From positions 1 to 24,422 of the forward strand of contig CAYSPJ010000081.1 of assembly GCA_964432875.1 (NCBI GenBank): a stretch of DNA of 24,422 bases, read 5' to 3'. This document shows positions 5,735 through 16,086 of this stretch, in pieces. Both the position numbers and the translations under genes were made by a program. The notes under the pieces were generated by a model, which saw nothing but the letters and a program-made list of their open reading frames with translations, ran no database searches and had not been told where the DNA came from. Each line of letters opens with the position of its first letter. Within the stretch, counting starts at the first letter, position 1. This DNA comes from JACJYE01 sp964432875 (GTDB lineage: Bacteria > Bacteroidota > Bacteroidia > Chitinophagales > Saprospiraceae).

Positions 5735-8700
5735 ATGACGTCAAACGGTAAGGTACAAAGTGCTGAAGATCAAAGATTTAGCTTCGGCAAAATCAGGCTT
5801 CCCTCACCATATCCAGATCTTCTTGAAATCCAGTTAAAGTCCTTCCAGGAGTTTTTCCAACTGGAAACTACTCCGGAAAACAGGATTAATGAAGGGCTTT
5901 ATAAGGTGTTTCAGGAAAATTTTCCCATCACTGATGCCAGAAACATCTTCGTCTTGGAATTTCTGGACTATTTCGTTGACCCGCCGCGCTACTCCATCGA
6001 TGAGTGCGTTCAGCGGGGGTTGACTTATAGCGTCCCCTTAAAAGCCAAGCTACGCTTGTCTTGTAATGACGAAGAACACGTAGACTTCCAGACGATTGTC
6101 CAGGACGTTTTCCTCGGCAACATCCCTTACATGACCCCCAAAGGCACTTTTGTGATCAATGGTGCTGAGCGCGTCATCGTCTCTCAGTTGCATCGTTCCC
6201 CAGGTGTTTTCTTTGGGCAGACTTACCACCCCAACGGCACGAAAATCTATTCGGCGCGGGTCATCCCGTTCAAAGGGGCTTGGATGGAATTCGCTACAGA
6301 CATCAATACGGTCATGTACGCCTACATTGACCGCAAGAAGAAATTCCCGGTTACGACCCTGTTGCGTGCTATCGGCTATGATACCGACAAAGCCATCCTC
6401 GACATCTTCGGCCTGGCCGATGAGGTGCCCGCTACTCGCGACGCCTTGGAGAACGCTATCGGCCGCAAGCTGGCAGCTCGGGTACTGCGCAGTTGGGCAG
6501 AAGATTTTGTTGATGAAGATACGGGCGAAGTGGTCACGATCGAGCGCAACGAAATCATCCTTGAACGTGACGTCATCCTGGACGAAGACAATATTGAGAT
6601 GATCCTGGAAGCCGATACGGAGATCGTCATCCTTCAAAAAGAAGAAATTGACCAGGATTACTCCATTATATATAATACGCTGCAAAAAGACCCCTCCAGT
6701 TCAGAAATGGAGGCGGTACAGTATATCTATCGCCAGTTGCGCGGTACTGATCCCCCGGATGATGAAACCGCCCGTGGTATCATCGACAAGCTCTTTTTCT
6801 CTGACAAGCGCTACAATCTCGGCGAGGTTGGCCGCTATAAGATCAACCGCAAGCTTGGCCTGGATACCAGCCGTGAAACCTTGGTATTGACCAAAGAAGA
6901 CATCATCCACATCGTGCGGTATTTGGTCAGCCTTATCAATTCCAAGGCCGATATCGATGATATTGACCACTTGAGCAACCGCCGCGTCCGTACGGTAGGA
7001 GAGCAGCTCTATGCTCAATTTGGCGTTGGTTTGGCCCGTATGGCCCGCACCATCCGCGAAAGGATGAACGTGCGCGACAACGAGGTCTTCACACCGATCG
7101 ACTTGATTAACGCCCGGACCTTGTCCTCGGTAATCAATTCCTTCTTTGGGACCAGCCAATTGTCTCAGTTCCTCGATCAAACCAACCCGCTTTCGGAGAT
7201 TACGCACAAGCGCCGCATCTCGGCTTTAGGCCCAGGTGGTTTATCGCGTGAACGCGCTGGTTTCGAAGTGCGCGACGTACACTATTCCCACTATGGCCGA
7301 TTGTGTACGATTGAGACGCCGGAAGGCCCCAACATCGGCCTGATTTCTACGCTCTGCGTACACGCCAAGGTCAATAAGATGGGCTTCCTGGAAACGCCTT
7401 ACCGCAAGGTGTCTGATGGGGCGGTAGAAGTGAAGACCGAACCGATTTACCTCTCGGCAGAAGGGGAGGACTTCATGCGTATCGCCCAGGCTAATGCTCC
7501 TCTGACCGAAAAAGGGGCATTCCAGTTCGACCGCGTCAAGTGCCGGGAACATGGGGAATTCCCCGTGCTCGCCCCGGATGATATTGAATTTATGGATGTG
7601 GCACCCAACCAAATCGTCGGCGTTTCTGCTTCCATGATCCCCTTCCTTGAAAATGATGACGCCAACCGCGCCTTGATGGGCTCAAACATGCAGCGCCAAG
7701 CCGTGCCGCTGCTGCGGCCGCACTCCCCAATCGTAGGTACTGGCCTGGAAGGGAAAGTAGCGCGTGACTCCCGCATGCTTATCAATGCTGAAGGCGATGG
7801 GGTGGTAGAATATGTGGATGCCAATGAAATCATCATCCGCTACGACCGCACCGAAGATGAGCAGTTGGTCTCCTTTGAAGATAACCGCAAGGTTTATAAG
7901 TTGATCAAATTCCGCCGTACCAACCAGGGGACTTGCATCAACCTCAAGCCGATTGTCAAGCGCGGCCAAAGGGTAGAAAAAGGCCAGATACTCTGCGATG
8001 GCTACGCCACGGATAAGGGCGAGTTGGCTTTGGGGCAAAACCTACGGGTGGCTTTCATGCCCTGGAAAGGTTACAACTTCGAAGATGCTATCGTGCTCTC
8101 TGAGCGCGTGGTGCAAGAAGATGTATTCACCTCCGTCCACATCGAACACTTTGAACTCGACGTGCGGGATACAAAGCTAGGCGAAGAGGAATTGACCAAC
8201 GACATTCCAAACGTCAGCGAAGAAGCGACTAAGGATTTGGACGAAAACGGCATCATCCGCGTTGGTGCTTGGGTCAGAGAGAGCGATATCCTCATCGGTA
8301 AGATTACCCCCAAAGGGGAGTCCGACCCGACTCCGGAAGAAAAGCTGTTGCGCGCCATATTCGGCGATAAAGCCGGCGATGTGAAGGATGCTTCGCTCAA
8401 GGCCCCCCCGTCTATTTCCGGCATCGTAATCGACAAGCAACTGTTTGCTCGTGCCAAGAAGGATAAGGTGCAGAAAACGCAGGAGAAAGACCTGCTGACG
8501 AAGTTGGAAGATCAGCATAAGATCGCGCTTAATGAGCTGAAGACAATATTAATCGATAAGCTCCTGGTACTGATCAAGGGCAAGACTTCCCAAGGCGTGC
8601 GTAGCATCTACAACGAGATGTATATCCCTAAAGGGACCAAGTTTAGCCAGGCTCAACTGCGCGAATTGGATTATACGACTATCGATTATTCTACCTGGAC

Positions 8701-9556
8701 GGAAGATGCTTACGCCAATGAACTGATTGCTCGCTTGTTGCACAACTACAATATCAAGGTCAACGAAGAAGTGGGCCGGCACAAGCGCGAAAAATTCAAT
8801 ATCAGCATCGGTGATGAGCTGCCTGCTGGCGTACTGAAATTGGCTAAGGTTTACCTGGCTAAGAAGCGCAAGCTGCGCGTGGGCGACAAACTCGCCGGGC
8901 GCCACGGCAACAAAGGCATCGTTTCTAAAATAGTGCGCATCGAAGACATGCCCTTCCTCGAAGATGGTACTGCAGTGGACATCGTTCTGAACCCCCTGGG
9001 CGTACCCTCGCGGATGAACCTGGGCCAGATTTTCGAAACGGTACTGGGCTGGGCCGGTGAAAAGATGGGCATGAAATTCGCCACGCCCATTTTCGACGGG
9101 GCCAGCAAAGAAGAAATCGACGAACTGATCCAGAAGGCAAAGCTTCCAAGCTTGGGCCAAACCTATCTGTACGATGGCGAAACCGGCGACCGCTTCCACC
9201 AGCAGGCCACCGTTGGCGTAATTTATATGCTCAAGCTGTCGCACATGGTTGACGACAAGATGCACGCCCGTTCTATCGGCCCGTACTCGCTCATCACGCA
9301 GCAGCCCTTGGGTGGTAAAGCTCAGTTCGGCGGCCAGCGCTTTGGTGAAATGGAAGTGTGGGCCCTGGAGGCATTCGGCGCGTCTCATATCTTGCAAGAG
9401 TTGCTGACCATCAAGTCGGATGACATCAACGGCCGGGCCAAAGCCTACGAAGCTATCGTGAAAGGCGACCCGCTGCCTGAACCAGGCATACCGGAGTCTT
9501 TCAACGTCTTGGTGCATGAATTGCGCGGCCTTGCCCTGGATGTGAAGTTTGATTAA
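5735..9556 (+). CDS. rpoB: DNA-directed RNA polymerase subunit beta
   Basis: Beta subunit of RNA polymerase, 1273 aa, a normal full-length protein. It begins with the conserved FGKIRLPSPYPDLLEIQ region. The rifampicin-binding cluster (about residues 472-500; SQLSQFLDQ, then EITHKRRISALGPGGLSRER) has the sensitive-type residues at the D516, H526 and S531 equivalents of E. coli. RHGNKG lies near residue 1055, and the end has the GGQRFGEMEVWALEA segment. rpoC follows after a 59-nt spacer that contains a strong hairpin. Confidence 0.99.
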   Translation: MTSNGKVQSAEDQRFSFGKIRLPSPYPDLLEIQLKSFQEFFQLETTPENRINEGLYKVFQENFPITDARNIFVLEFLDYFVDPPRYSIDECVQRGLTYSVPLKAKLRLSCNDEEHVDFQTIVQDVFLGNIPYMTPKGTFVINGAERVIVSQLHRSPGVFFGQTYHPNGTKIYSARVIPFKGAWMEFATDINTVMYAYIDRKKKFPVTTLLRAIGYDTDKAILDIFGLADEVPATRDALENAIGRKLAARVLRSWAEDFVDEDTGEVVTIERNEIILERDVILDEDNIEMILEADTEIVILQKEEIDQDYSIIYNTLQKDPSSSEMEAVQYIYRQLRGTDPPDDETARGIIDKLFFSDKRYNLGEVGRYKINRKLGLDTSRETLVLTKEDIIHIVRYLVSLINSKADIDDIDHLSNRRVRTVGEQLYAQFGVGLARMARTIRERMNVRDNEVFTPIDLINARTLSSVINSFFGTSQLSQFLDQTNPLSEITHKRRISALGPGGLSRERAGFEVRDVHYSHYGRLCTIETPEGPNIGLISTLCVHAKVNKMGFLETPYRKVSDGAVEVKTEPIYLSAEGEDFMRIAQANAPLTEKGAFQFDRVKCREHGEFPVLAPDDIEFMDVAPNQIVGVSASMIPFLENDDANRALMGSNMQRQAVPLLRPHSPIVGTGLEGKVARDSRMLINAEGDGVVEYVDANEIIIRYDRTEDEQLVSFEDNRKVYKLIKFRRTNQGTCINLKPIVKRGQRVEKGQILCDGYATDKGELALGQNLRVAFMPWKGYNFEDAIVLSERVVQEDVFTSVHIEHFELDVRDTKLGEEELTNDIPNVSEEATKDLDENGIIRVGAWVRESDILIGKITPKGESDPTPEEKLLRAIFGDKAGDVKDASLKAPPSISGIVIDKQLFARAKKDKVQKTQEKDLLTKLEDQHKIALNELKTILIDKLLVLIKGKTSQGVRSIYNEMYIPKGTKFSQAQLRELDYTTIDYSTWTEDAYANELIARLLHNYNIKVNEEVGRHKREKFNISIGDELPAGVLKLAKVYLAKKRKLRVGDKLAGRHGNKGIVSKIVRIEDMPFLEDGTAVDIVLNPLGVPSRMNLGQIFETVLGWAGEKMGMKFATPIFDGASKEEIDELIQKAKLPSLGQTYLYDGETGDRFHQQATVGVIYMLKLSHMVDDKMHARSIGPYSLITQQPLGGKAQFGGQRFGEMEVWALEAFGASHILQELLTIKSDDINGRAKAYEAIVKGDPLPEPGIPESFNVLVHELRGLALDVKFD

Positions 9557-9572
9557 TCAAATTGTTCTTAAC

Positions 9573-9597
9573 TGCCCCGCCCTTTAAGGGCGGGGCA
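9573..9597 (+). promoter_or_regulatory. Perfect GC-rich hairpin between rpoB and rpoC
   Basis: TGCCCCGCCCT and AGGGCGGGGCA form a perfect 11-base-pair stem with a 3-base loop, starting 16 nt after the rpoB stop. There is no T-run behind it, so it is not a standard terminator. It may tune the beta to beta' ratio or be a processing or stability element. Confidence 0.7.
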
Positions 9598-9615
9598 TTC
9601 CCACAATACTGCAAT

Positions 9616-12600
9616 ATGACGTTTAAGAAGAATTATGTGTCTCATCAAACCCAGAACTTCGACGGCATCACCATCAGCCTGGCATCTCCCGACGAGATAT
9701 TAGAGCGTTCTTATGGTGAGGTGTTGAAGCCGGAGACGATCAACTACCGCTCCTACAAACCGGAACGTGATGGTTTATTCTGCGAGCGCATTTTTGGCCC
9801 GGTAAAGGACTACGAGTGCTACTGTGGAAAGTACAAGCGTATCCGTTACAAAGGCATCGTCTGTGATCGCTGCGGGGTAGAGGTCACCGAAAAAAAAGTG
9901 CGCCGGGAGCGCATGGGCCACATCAAGCTGGTGGTTCCTATCGTCCATATTTGGTTCTTTAAGTCCCTGCCCAACAAAATCGGCTACCTGCTGGGCTTAT
10001 CGTCCAAGAAGTTGGAGTCCATCATTTACTACGAGCGCTATATCGTCGTCCAGCCAGGTGTCAAGACAGAAGAAGGTACGGCGAAAATGGACTTGCTGAC
10101 CGAGGAAGAATACCTGGAGCTGGTGGATACCCTGCCCGCCGATAATCAAATGTTGGATGATGAAGACCCCAACAAGTTTATCGCCAAAATGGGGGCTGAA
10201 GCTATCCGCGATCTGCTCATCCGCCTGGATATGGACCAGTTGTCTTATGACCTGCGCCATCAGGCGGCCAATGAGACTTCTCAGCAACGTAAATCCGAAG
10301 CCCTCAAGCGCCTGCGTGTCGTAGAAGCTTTCCGCGAGGGCCTGGCCCGCATTGAAAACCGCCCGGAATGGGCTATCATCCAGTATCTTCCAGTGGTGCC
10401 GCCAGAATTGCGCCCGCTAGTACCCCTGGATGGTGGGCGCTTCGCCAGCTCTGACCTCAATGACTTATACCGCCGGGTCATCATCCGCAACAACCGCTTG
10501 AAGCGATTGCTGGAAATCAAAGCGCCGGAGGTCATCTTGCGCAATGAAAAGCGGATGTTGCAGGAAGCTGTAGACTCGCTGTTTGACAACTCCCGTAAAT
10601 CCAACGCCGTCAAAGCGGAAGGAGGCCGGGCTTTGAAGTCGCTCAGCGATATCCTCAAAGGCAAGCAGGGGCGTTTCCGCCAAAACCTGTTGGGTAAGCG
10701 CGTAGACTATTCGGGCCGCTCGGTTATCGTAGTGGGCCCCACCCTGAAATTGCACGAATGCGGCCTGCCTAAAGCGATGGCTGCAGAATTATTCAAGCCT
10801 TTCATCATCCGCAAGCTCATCGAGCGCGGCATTGTCAAGACGGTTAAATCTGCCAAAAAATTGGTGGATCGCAAAGATTCGGTAATCTGGGAAATCCTGG
10901 AGAATATCCTCAAAGGCCACCCGGTACTGCTCAACCGTGCTCCGACTCTGCACCGCCTCTCTATCCAGGCTTTCCAGCCCAGGTTGATCGAGGGCAAAGC
11001 CATACAGTTGCACCCCCTCGTTTGCGGTGCGTTCAACGCCGACTTCGACGGTGACCAAATGGCCGTGCACGTACCGCTAAGCCATGCTGCCATCCTCGAA
11101 GCCCAGGTGCTCATGTTGTCTTCGCACAACATGCTCAACCCTCAAAACGGCACCCCGGTCACCTTGCCTTCTCAGGATATGGTACTCGGCCTTTACTACA
11201 TCACCAAGGAGCGCCGCTCTACCGAAGAGGTCAAAGTGAAAGGTGAAGGCCGTCGTTTCTACTCTGCTGAAGAGGTGACGATCGCTTATAATGAAGGTCA
11301 GCTAGACCTCCATGCCGTCATTAAATGCCGGGCACGGGTAGAAGATGAACAGGGCAATCTGGTGCCTAAGTTGGTCGACACTACTACCGGGCGTGTGCTT
11401 TTCAACCAAGCTGTTCCTAAGCAGGTGCCTTACGTCAACGTCTTGTTGACGAAAAAGAACCTCAAAAAGGTAATCAGCGACGTGCTCGAACGTACCGAGT
11501 TCGCAACGACGGCAACCTTCCTGGATGAAATCAAGGAGATGGGGTTCATGTGGGCTTTCAAAGGTGGTCTGTCCTTCAACCTTGGCGACCTGATCACGCC
11601 TACCGTCAAGCAACATACGCTGGAGGAGGCACAGGTTGAAGTAGATGAGGTGTGGGACAACTACAACATGGGCTTGATTACCAACAACGAGCGCTACAAT
11701 CAGATTATCGATAAGTGGACGTATGCCGACAACCGCATCACGGATGTGCTCATGAGAGAATTGGCATCTCACAAGCAGGGCTTCAACTCTGTGTTTATGA
11801 TGCTCGACTCTGGTGCGCGCGGCTCTAAACAGCAGATCAAGCAGCTCTGTGGTTTGCGGGGCCTGATGGCTAAGCCGCGGAAGTCTGGCGATACTGGCGG
11901 TGCGGTTATTGAAAACCCCATCCTGGCCAATTTTGTGGATGGCCTGTCCGTACTCGAATACTTTATCTCCACCCACGGTGCCCGCAAAGGCCTTGCGGAT
12001 ACGGCTCTGAAAACCGCAGACGCGGGCTACTTGACCCGCCGTTTGGTAGATGTTGCCCAAGACGTAGTCATTCATGAAGAAGACTGCAATACGCTGAGGG
12101 GGATTGAGACGACTGCTTTGAAAGACAACGAAAAGGTCATTGAGCCGCTATCTTCGCGCATTGATGGCCGTTATACGCTTCACGATATCTACCATCCAGT
12201 AACGGATGAGCTGATCCTGAAAGCAGGGGATTATATTGATGCCAAAACCGCCGAGTACATCGAGAAGGAAGGCATTGAAATGATTACCATCCGTTCGGTG
12301 CTGACTTGTGAAACCAAGCGCGGGGTATGTACCAAATGCTACGGTAAAAACCTGGCAACGGGCCGTATCGCGGAGAAAGGAGATGCCGTGGGTATTATCG
12401 CTGCCCAGTCTATCGGGGAGCCAGGTACTCAGCTTACTTTGCGTACCTTCCACGTCGGGGGTATCGCTTCGGTATCTAAGGCAGAATCGGAAATCGTCTC
12501 CAAATTCAACGGTAGGATCGAGTTTGATAGCGTCCGCGTTACAGAATATACGGATGATGGTGGCAACGAGCTGAACGTCGTCTTGTCGCGTACCGGCGAA

Positions 12601-13929
12601 GTCCGCATCGTTGATTCGGCATCAGGCAAGCAGTATTCTTCTCACTATGTGCCTTATGGTGCTACCCTCTACGTCAAAGAAGGGCAGGAAGTAAGCCGTG
12701 GTGATATGATCTGTGAGTGGGACCCCTTCAACGCGGTGATTATCTCCGAATTTAGTGGTATCGTCAAATTTGACTCCATTGAAGAAGGTTCAACCTTCCG
12801 CATTGAGCGCGACGACCAAACCGGTTATGTTGAGAAGGTGATCATTGAATCCAAGAATAAGCGCAAGATACCAACTATCAGTATTATCAGCCCTGATGGT
12901 GAGGATCTGCGCAACTACAACCTCCCGGTAGGATCGTATCTCTCCATAGAAGATAACGAACCGATCAAGGCAGGGCAGAAGCTGGCGAAAATCCCGCGTA
13001 AACTGGGCAAAATTGCCGACATCACCGGCGGTTTGCCGCGGGTAACAGAGCTCTTCGAAGCGCGTAACCCCTCCAACCCGGCCATTGTATCTGAGATCGA
13101 TGGTGTGGTCACCTTCGGCAAGATCAAGCGCGGCAACCGCGAAGTGATGGTCGAGGCTAAGGATGGCCAACTGCTCAAGTACCTGATTGGTTTGTCCAAG
13201 CACATCCTCGTACAAGAAGGGGACTTCGTGCGCGCAGGCACTCCTTTGTCCGATGGCGCTATCGCTCCGCGTGACATCCTGAATATCAAAGGCCCGTTTG
13301 CCGTGCAATCCTATTTGGTGAATGGCGTCCAGGAGGTTTATCGTGCTCAGGGTATTACCATCAACAACAAGCACATCGAAGTGATTGTGCGCCAGATGAT
13401 GCGCCGAGTTCAAATCGAAGATCCAGGCGATACGACCTTCCTGGAAGGCGAAGCGGTAGAAAAATACGAATTCCTGGAGCAGAACGACTGGATTTTTGAC
13501 AAGAAGGTCGTTACGGATTCCGGCGAATCCAGCCGCCTGAAGGCTGGCCAGCTGGTCACTTTGCGCCAATTGCGGGAGGAAAACTCCTTCCTGCGGCGCA
13601 ACGATAAAAAGCTGGTGGAACACCGCGATGCGGTAGCTGCCACCTCCAGCCCGTTGTTGCAGGGGATCACCAAGTCTTCTTTGGGTACGGAAAGCTGGAT
13701 ATCAGCAGCTTCCTTCCAGGAGACGACCAAGGTGCTCAGCACTGCAGCCATCGGCGCGAAGAAGGATACGCTCAACGGCTTGAAAGAGAACGTAATCGTC
13801 GGTAAGCGCATCCCCGCTGGTACCGGATCGCGTGAATATGATAGCTTGGTCGTGAGTTCTATGGAGGCACACCTGCTGCATGGCGCCCGTGAGGAAGAAC
13901 TGGAAGAAATCGGAGAAGAAGGGTTCTAA
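9616..13929 (+). CDS. rpoC: DNA-directed RNA polymerase subunit beta'
   Basis: Catalytic beta' subunit, 1437 aa from the ATG at 9616. An in-frame TTG at 9562 would add 18 residues translated from the intercistronic hairpin with no family similarity, so it was rejected. Seen: N-terminal zinc site Cys68, Cys70, Cys83 and Cys86; active-site NADFDGDQMAVH from residue 474 with metal-binding Asp476, 478 and 480; the second zinc cluster around CETKRGVCTKCYG; and GDAVGIIAAQSIGEPGTQLT of the bridge/trigger region. The C-terminus ends EEIGEEGF. A strong terminator follows. Confidence 0.99.
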   Translation: MTFKKNYVSHQTQNFDGITISLASPDEILERSYGEVLKPETINYRSYKPERDGLFCERIFGPVKDYECYCGKYKRIRYKGIVCDRCGVEVTEKKVRRERMGHIKLVVPIVHIWFFKSLPNKIGYLLGLSSKKLESIIYYERYIVVQPGVKTEEGTAKMDLLTEEEYLELVDTLPADNQMLDDEDPNKFIAKMGAEAIRDLLIRLDMDQLSYDLRHQAANETSQQRKSEALKRLRVVEAFREGLARIENRPEWAIIQYLPVVPPELRPLVPLDGGRFASSDLNDLYRRVIIRNNRLKRLLEIKAPEVILRNEKRMLQEAVDSLFDNSRKSNAVKAEGGRALKSLSDILKGKQGRFRQNLLGKRVDYSGRSVIVVGPTLKLHECGLPKAMAAELFKPFIIRKLIERGIVKTVKSAKKLVDRKDSVIWEILENILKGHPVLLNRAPTLHRLSIQAFQPRLIEGKAIQLHPLVCGAFNADFDGDQMAVHVPLSHAAILEAQVLMLSSHNMLNPQNGTPVTLPSQDMVLGLYYITKERRSTEEVKVKGEGRRFYSAEEVTIAYNEGQLDLHAVIKCRARVEDEQGNLVPKLVDTTTGRVLFNQAVPKQVPYVNVLLTKKNLKKVISDVLERTEFATTATFLDEIKEMGFMWAFKGGLSFNLGDLITPTVKQHTLEEAQVEVDEVWDNYNMGLITNNERYNQIIDKWTYADNRITDVLMRELASHKQGFNSVFMMLDSGARGSKQQIKQLCGLRGLMAKPRKSGDTGGAVIENPILANFVDGLSVLEYFISTHGARKGLADTALKTADAGYLTRRLVDVAQDVVIHEEDCNTLRGIETTALKDNEKVIEPLSSRIDGRYTLHDIYHPVTDELILKAGDYIDAKTAEYIEKEGIEMITIRSVLTCETKRGVCTKCYGKNLATGRIAEKGDAVGIIAAQSIGEPGTQLTLRTFHVGGIASVSKAESEIVSKFNGRIEFDSVRVTEYTDDGGNELNVVLSRTGEVRIVDSASGKQYSSHYVPYGATLYVKEGQEVSRGDMICEWDPFNAVIISEFSGIVKFDSIEEGSTFRIERDDQTGYVEKVIIESKNKRKIPTISIISPDGEDLRNYNLPVGSYLSIEDNEPIKAGQKLAKIPRKLGKIADITGGLPRVTELFEARNPSNPAIVSEIDGVVTFGKIKRGNREVMVEAKDGQLLKYLIGLSKHILVQEGDFVRAGTPLSDGAIAPRDILNIKGPFAVQSYLVNGVQEVYRAQGITINNKHIEVIVRQMMRRVQIEDPGDTTFLEGEAVEKYEFLEQNDWIFDKKVVTDSGESSRLKAGQLVTLRQLREENSFLRRNDKKLVEHRDAVAATSSPLLQGITKSSLGTESWISAASFQETTKVLSTAAIGAKKDTLNGLKENVIVGKRIPAGTGSREYDSLVVSSMEAHLLHGAREEELEEIGEEGF

Positions 13930-13986
13930 AATGACAAAGCCGGGGGAAACTGCTTCCCGGGCAATACGATACGAGATTAAGTTGAG

Positions 13987-14031
13987 CCAAGCCCTCTTCC
14001 AGTTTGTTGGAAGGGGGCTTGGTCTTAGTTT
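13987..14031 (+). terminator. Rho-independent terminator after rpoC
   Basis: CCAAGCCCTCTTCCA and TGGAAGGGGGCTTGG make a 15-base-pair stem with one G-T pair and a 6-base loop (14002-14007), followed by TCTTAGTTT. A smaller imperfect hairpin (CCGGGGGAA/TTCCCGG, about 13940-13961) precedes it. The pair ends the secE-to-rpoC transcription unit. Confidence 0.85.
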
Positions 14032-14076
14032 AAAACAGGGTTTTGAAAAACCTGATTTATCTAGCAAACAAAAGCG

Positions 14077-15099
14077 ATGCAAATCAATCTTATCAGTGAT
14101 ACCGTGACGAAGCCGACGGCCGGGATGCTCCAAGCCATGATGCAGGCAGAAGTTGGTGATGACGTCTTTGGCGAAGACCCTACCGTGAATGCGCTGGAGG
14201 GAAAAGTGGCGGCTATGTTTGGTCAGGAAGCTGCCGTGTTCTGCCCTTCGGGCACAATGACTAATCAGATCGCCATCAAAGTGCATACCCAGCCCCTGGA
14301 TGAGGTCATTTGCGATGAGTATTCGCATGTTTATCAATATGAAGTCGGGGGCTACGCTTTCAATTCTGGGGTGGGCATCAATCTCATCCGGGGAAGCCAA
14401 GGGAAAATCAATGCCGCACAGGTAGAAGCAGCGATAAAGCCGGTACATGATTGGCTGCCCCTCAGTCGTTTAGTGGTTTTGGAAAACACCTGCAACAAAG
14501 GCGGCGGCAGCTATTATACCCTGGATGAAATACGCCCCATCCGGCAAGTATGCCTTGAGCAGGGCTTGTCCCTCCACCTGGATGGCGCCCGCCTGTTTAA
14601 TGCGTTGGTAGAAACCGGGGAACCGACCCAGGCCGTTGGAGAGCTCTTTGACAGCATCTCTATTTGCCTGTCTAAAGGCTTGGGTGCACCAGTAGGTTCA
14701 GTATTGATCGGCAGTGCTGATTTTATCCGCCGGGCGCGTCGGGTGCGCAAGGCTTTAGGAGGAGGTATGAGACAGGCAGGCTTCCTGGCAGCGGCCGGCA
14801 TCTATGCCCTGGATCATCAGGTGGAGCGCCTGAAGGAGGATAATGAGCGGGCCAAGCTGATTGGCCAGGTATTGCAAAGAATGCCTTATGTGACAGATGT
14901 GCGCCCCGTGAAGACCAATATCCTCATCTTTGACCTCCAGCCCCCTCTGACGGCAGATGCTTTCTCGCGCCAATTGGCGGAATATGGCATCCAGGCTTAT
15001 CCATTTGGGCCACAGACGATGCGTTTTGTCACCCACCTGGATTTTACGGAGCAGATGCTGCGGCGGGTACTAGAGGTGCTGCCGAAACTGGCCCGATGA
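14077..15099 (+). CDS. ltaE: Low-specificity L-threonine aldolase
   Basis: PLP enzyme that cleaves L-threonine/L-allo-threonine to glycine and acetaldehyde in the cytoplasm. The 340-aa product has the family length. Seen: start LISDTVTKPT, GDDVFGEDPTVN (28-39), the cofactor-binding FCPSGTMTNQ (55-64), Asp169 in HLDGARLFNA for the pyridine nitrogen, and Lys200 in SICLSKGLGAPVGS as the Schiff-base lysine. It lies downstream of the rpoC terminator and is convergent with the glycosyltransferase gene, with a single base between the two stop codons and no terminator between them. Confidence 0.95.
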   Translation: MQINLISDTVTKPTAGMLQAMMQAEVGDDVFGEDPTVNALEGKVAAMFGQEAAVFCPSGTMTNQIAIKVHTQPLDEVICDEYSHVYQYEVGGYAFNSGVGINLIRGSQGKINAAQVEAAIKPVHDWLPLSRLVVLENTCNKGGGSYYTLDEIRPIRQVCLEQGLSLHLDGARLFNALVETGEPTQAVGELFDSISICLSKGLGAPVGSVLIGSADFIRRARRVRKALGGGMRQAGFLAAAGIYALDHQVERLKEDNERAKLIGQVLQRMPYVTDVRPVKTNILIFDLQPPLTADAFSRQLAEYGIQAYPFGPQTMRFVTHLDFTEQMLRRVLEVLPKLAR

Positions 15100-15100
15100 T

Positions 15101-15991
15101 TTAGCAGTGGTGTAGCTCTTCCAGTAAAAAGCTGAGCTTATACAGGTCAAATAGATGCAAGGAGGGGTGCCGAGAATGCAATTGCCGCAGCAGTAAAGGC
15201 CGTGCTAGCTTCAAGGATAAACAGATTGGGGATGCCAGCCCAAGATACAGTGTTTTTCGATAAAACCGCAGCAAACGCGTATCAATGCGATAGTTCCCGG
15301 TTTGTTCCAGAAAGGCGAGGTTTTTGATGCCTTGCCGGGTTTTGGCCAGGAAAACGGCAGCCGTCTCGAGCCCAAGGTGTATCAACGGATTATCCAGGTG
15401 TACGATTGAAACCTTGTGGGCTTCCAGCTCCATGCCAAACAAGGTGTCTTCATGCCCATAACGCAATAGGCGTTCATCAAAGCGGATCTCTTGGAAAATG
15501 GCTTTGGGGATGAGGAAGTTGTTAGTCATGAAGCTTTGATAAGGCTTAAGGCGGCGACTGGCCGCTGGTAAGGCTTCACGTTGGAGGCCGTAGTGCCAGT
15601 GAAAAAAAAGATCAGGATCTTGTGGTGGCAGCGCTTGGTAAGCCCGGCCGCCATAAAGCAGCGTATCCGGCCGTAGGAGCGAGATATAGCGTTGTAAGAA
15701 CTCGCCATCGGGCGGCATGGAGTCACAGTCCATAAACAGCAGGTAATCAAAGCGAGCCTCATCAGCCAGCAGATTGCGGATGCGTGAACGGCCCAGGTTT
15801 TGCGGCAGCTCTTTGTAGTGTACTCCTTGCAGCCCAGCCAATTCGCGGTTCTTGATCTTCCAGTTGCTGTCGGAGCCATCATCAACACAGCGTATCTCCC
15901 AGGCGATATCCAATTGCTGAGCCTGCTGGTACAGTGCATTTGTCAATGCACGGATGTCGAAGTTGTAAATGGGGATAAGGATCGATAGCAT
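15101..15991 (-). CDS. Family 2 glycosyltransferase
   Basis: A cytoplasmic or membrane-associated GT-A fold enzyme expected to transfer a sugar from a nucleotide donor; the acceptor is unknown. The 296-aa product starts MLSILIPIYN, has CVDDGSD (35-41) for the nucleotide, MDCDS (87-91) as the DxD-type metal site, GGRAYQA, and GHEDTLFG (179-186), which resembles the GxED of the galactosyltransferase C-terminal region. No transmembrane helix is obvious, though the C-terminal 60 residues are hydrophobic and basic. It is a lone gene, divergent from the GH13-like gene, so it may act in surface polysaccharide synthesis; that is inference. Confidence 0.88.
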   Translation of the reverse strand: MLSILIPIYNFDIRALTNALYQQAQQLDIAWEIRCVDDGSDSNWKIKNRELAGLQGVHYKELPQNLGRSRIRNLLADEARFDYLLFMDCDSMPPDGEFLQRYISLLRPDTLLYGGRAYQALPPQDPDLFFHWHYGLQREALPAASRRLKPYQSFMTNNFLIPKAIFQEIRFDERLLRYGHEDTLFGMELEAHKVSIVHLDNPLIHLGLETAAVFLAKTRQGIKNLAFLEQTGNYRIDTRLLRFYRKTLYLGLASPICLSLKLARPLLLRQLHSRHPSLHLFDLYKLSFLLEELHHC

Positions 15992-16086
15992 AGGCCAGGG
16001 GAAAAAACTTGTGTTAGACAGATCTTTCTTCAGAATAAAGTTATAAATTATTGCTTTATTTACGGCTATAAAAACAAAGAAAACCG

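Noticed and set aside
7142..7260. Possible rifampicin-resistance change in rpoB
   Set aside because: The residues at the usual resistance positions are of the sensitive type.
8549..9517. Long minus-strand frame inside rpoB
   Set aside because: It is a shadow of the rpoB frame; its product has no recognisable features and rpoB is fully conserved here.
9562..9615. TTG start extending rpoC by 18 residues
   Set aside because: The extra residues come from the rpoB-rpoC hairpin and do not resemble the beta' N-terminus; MTFKKNY at 9616 fits.
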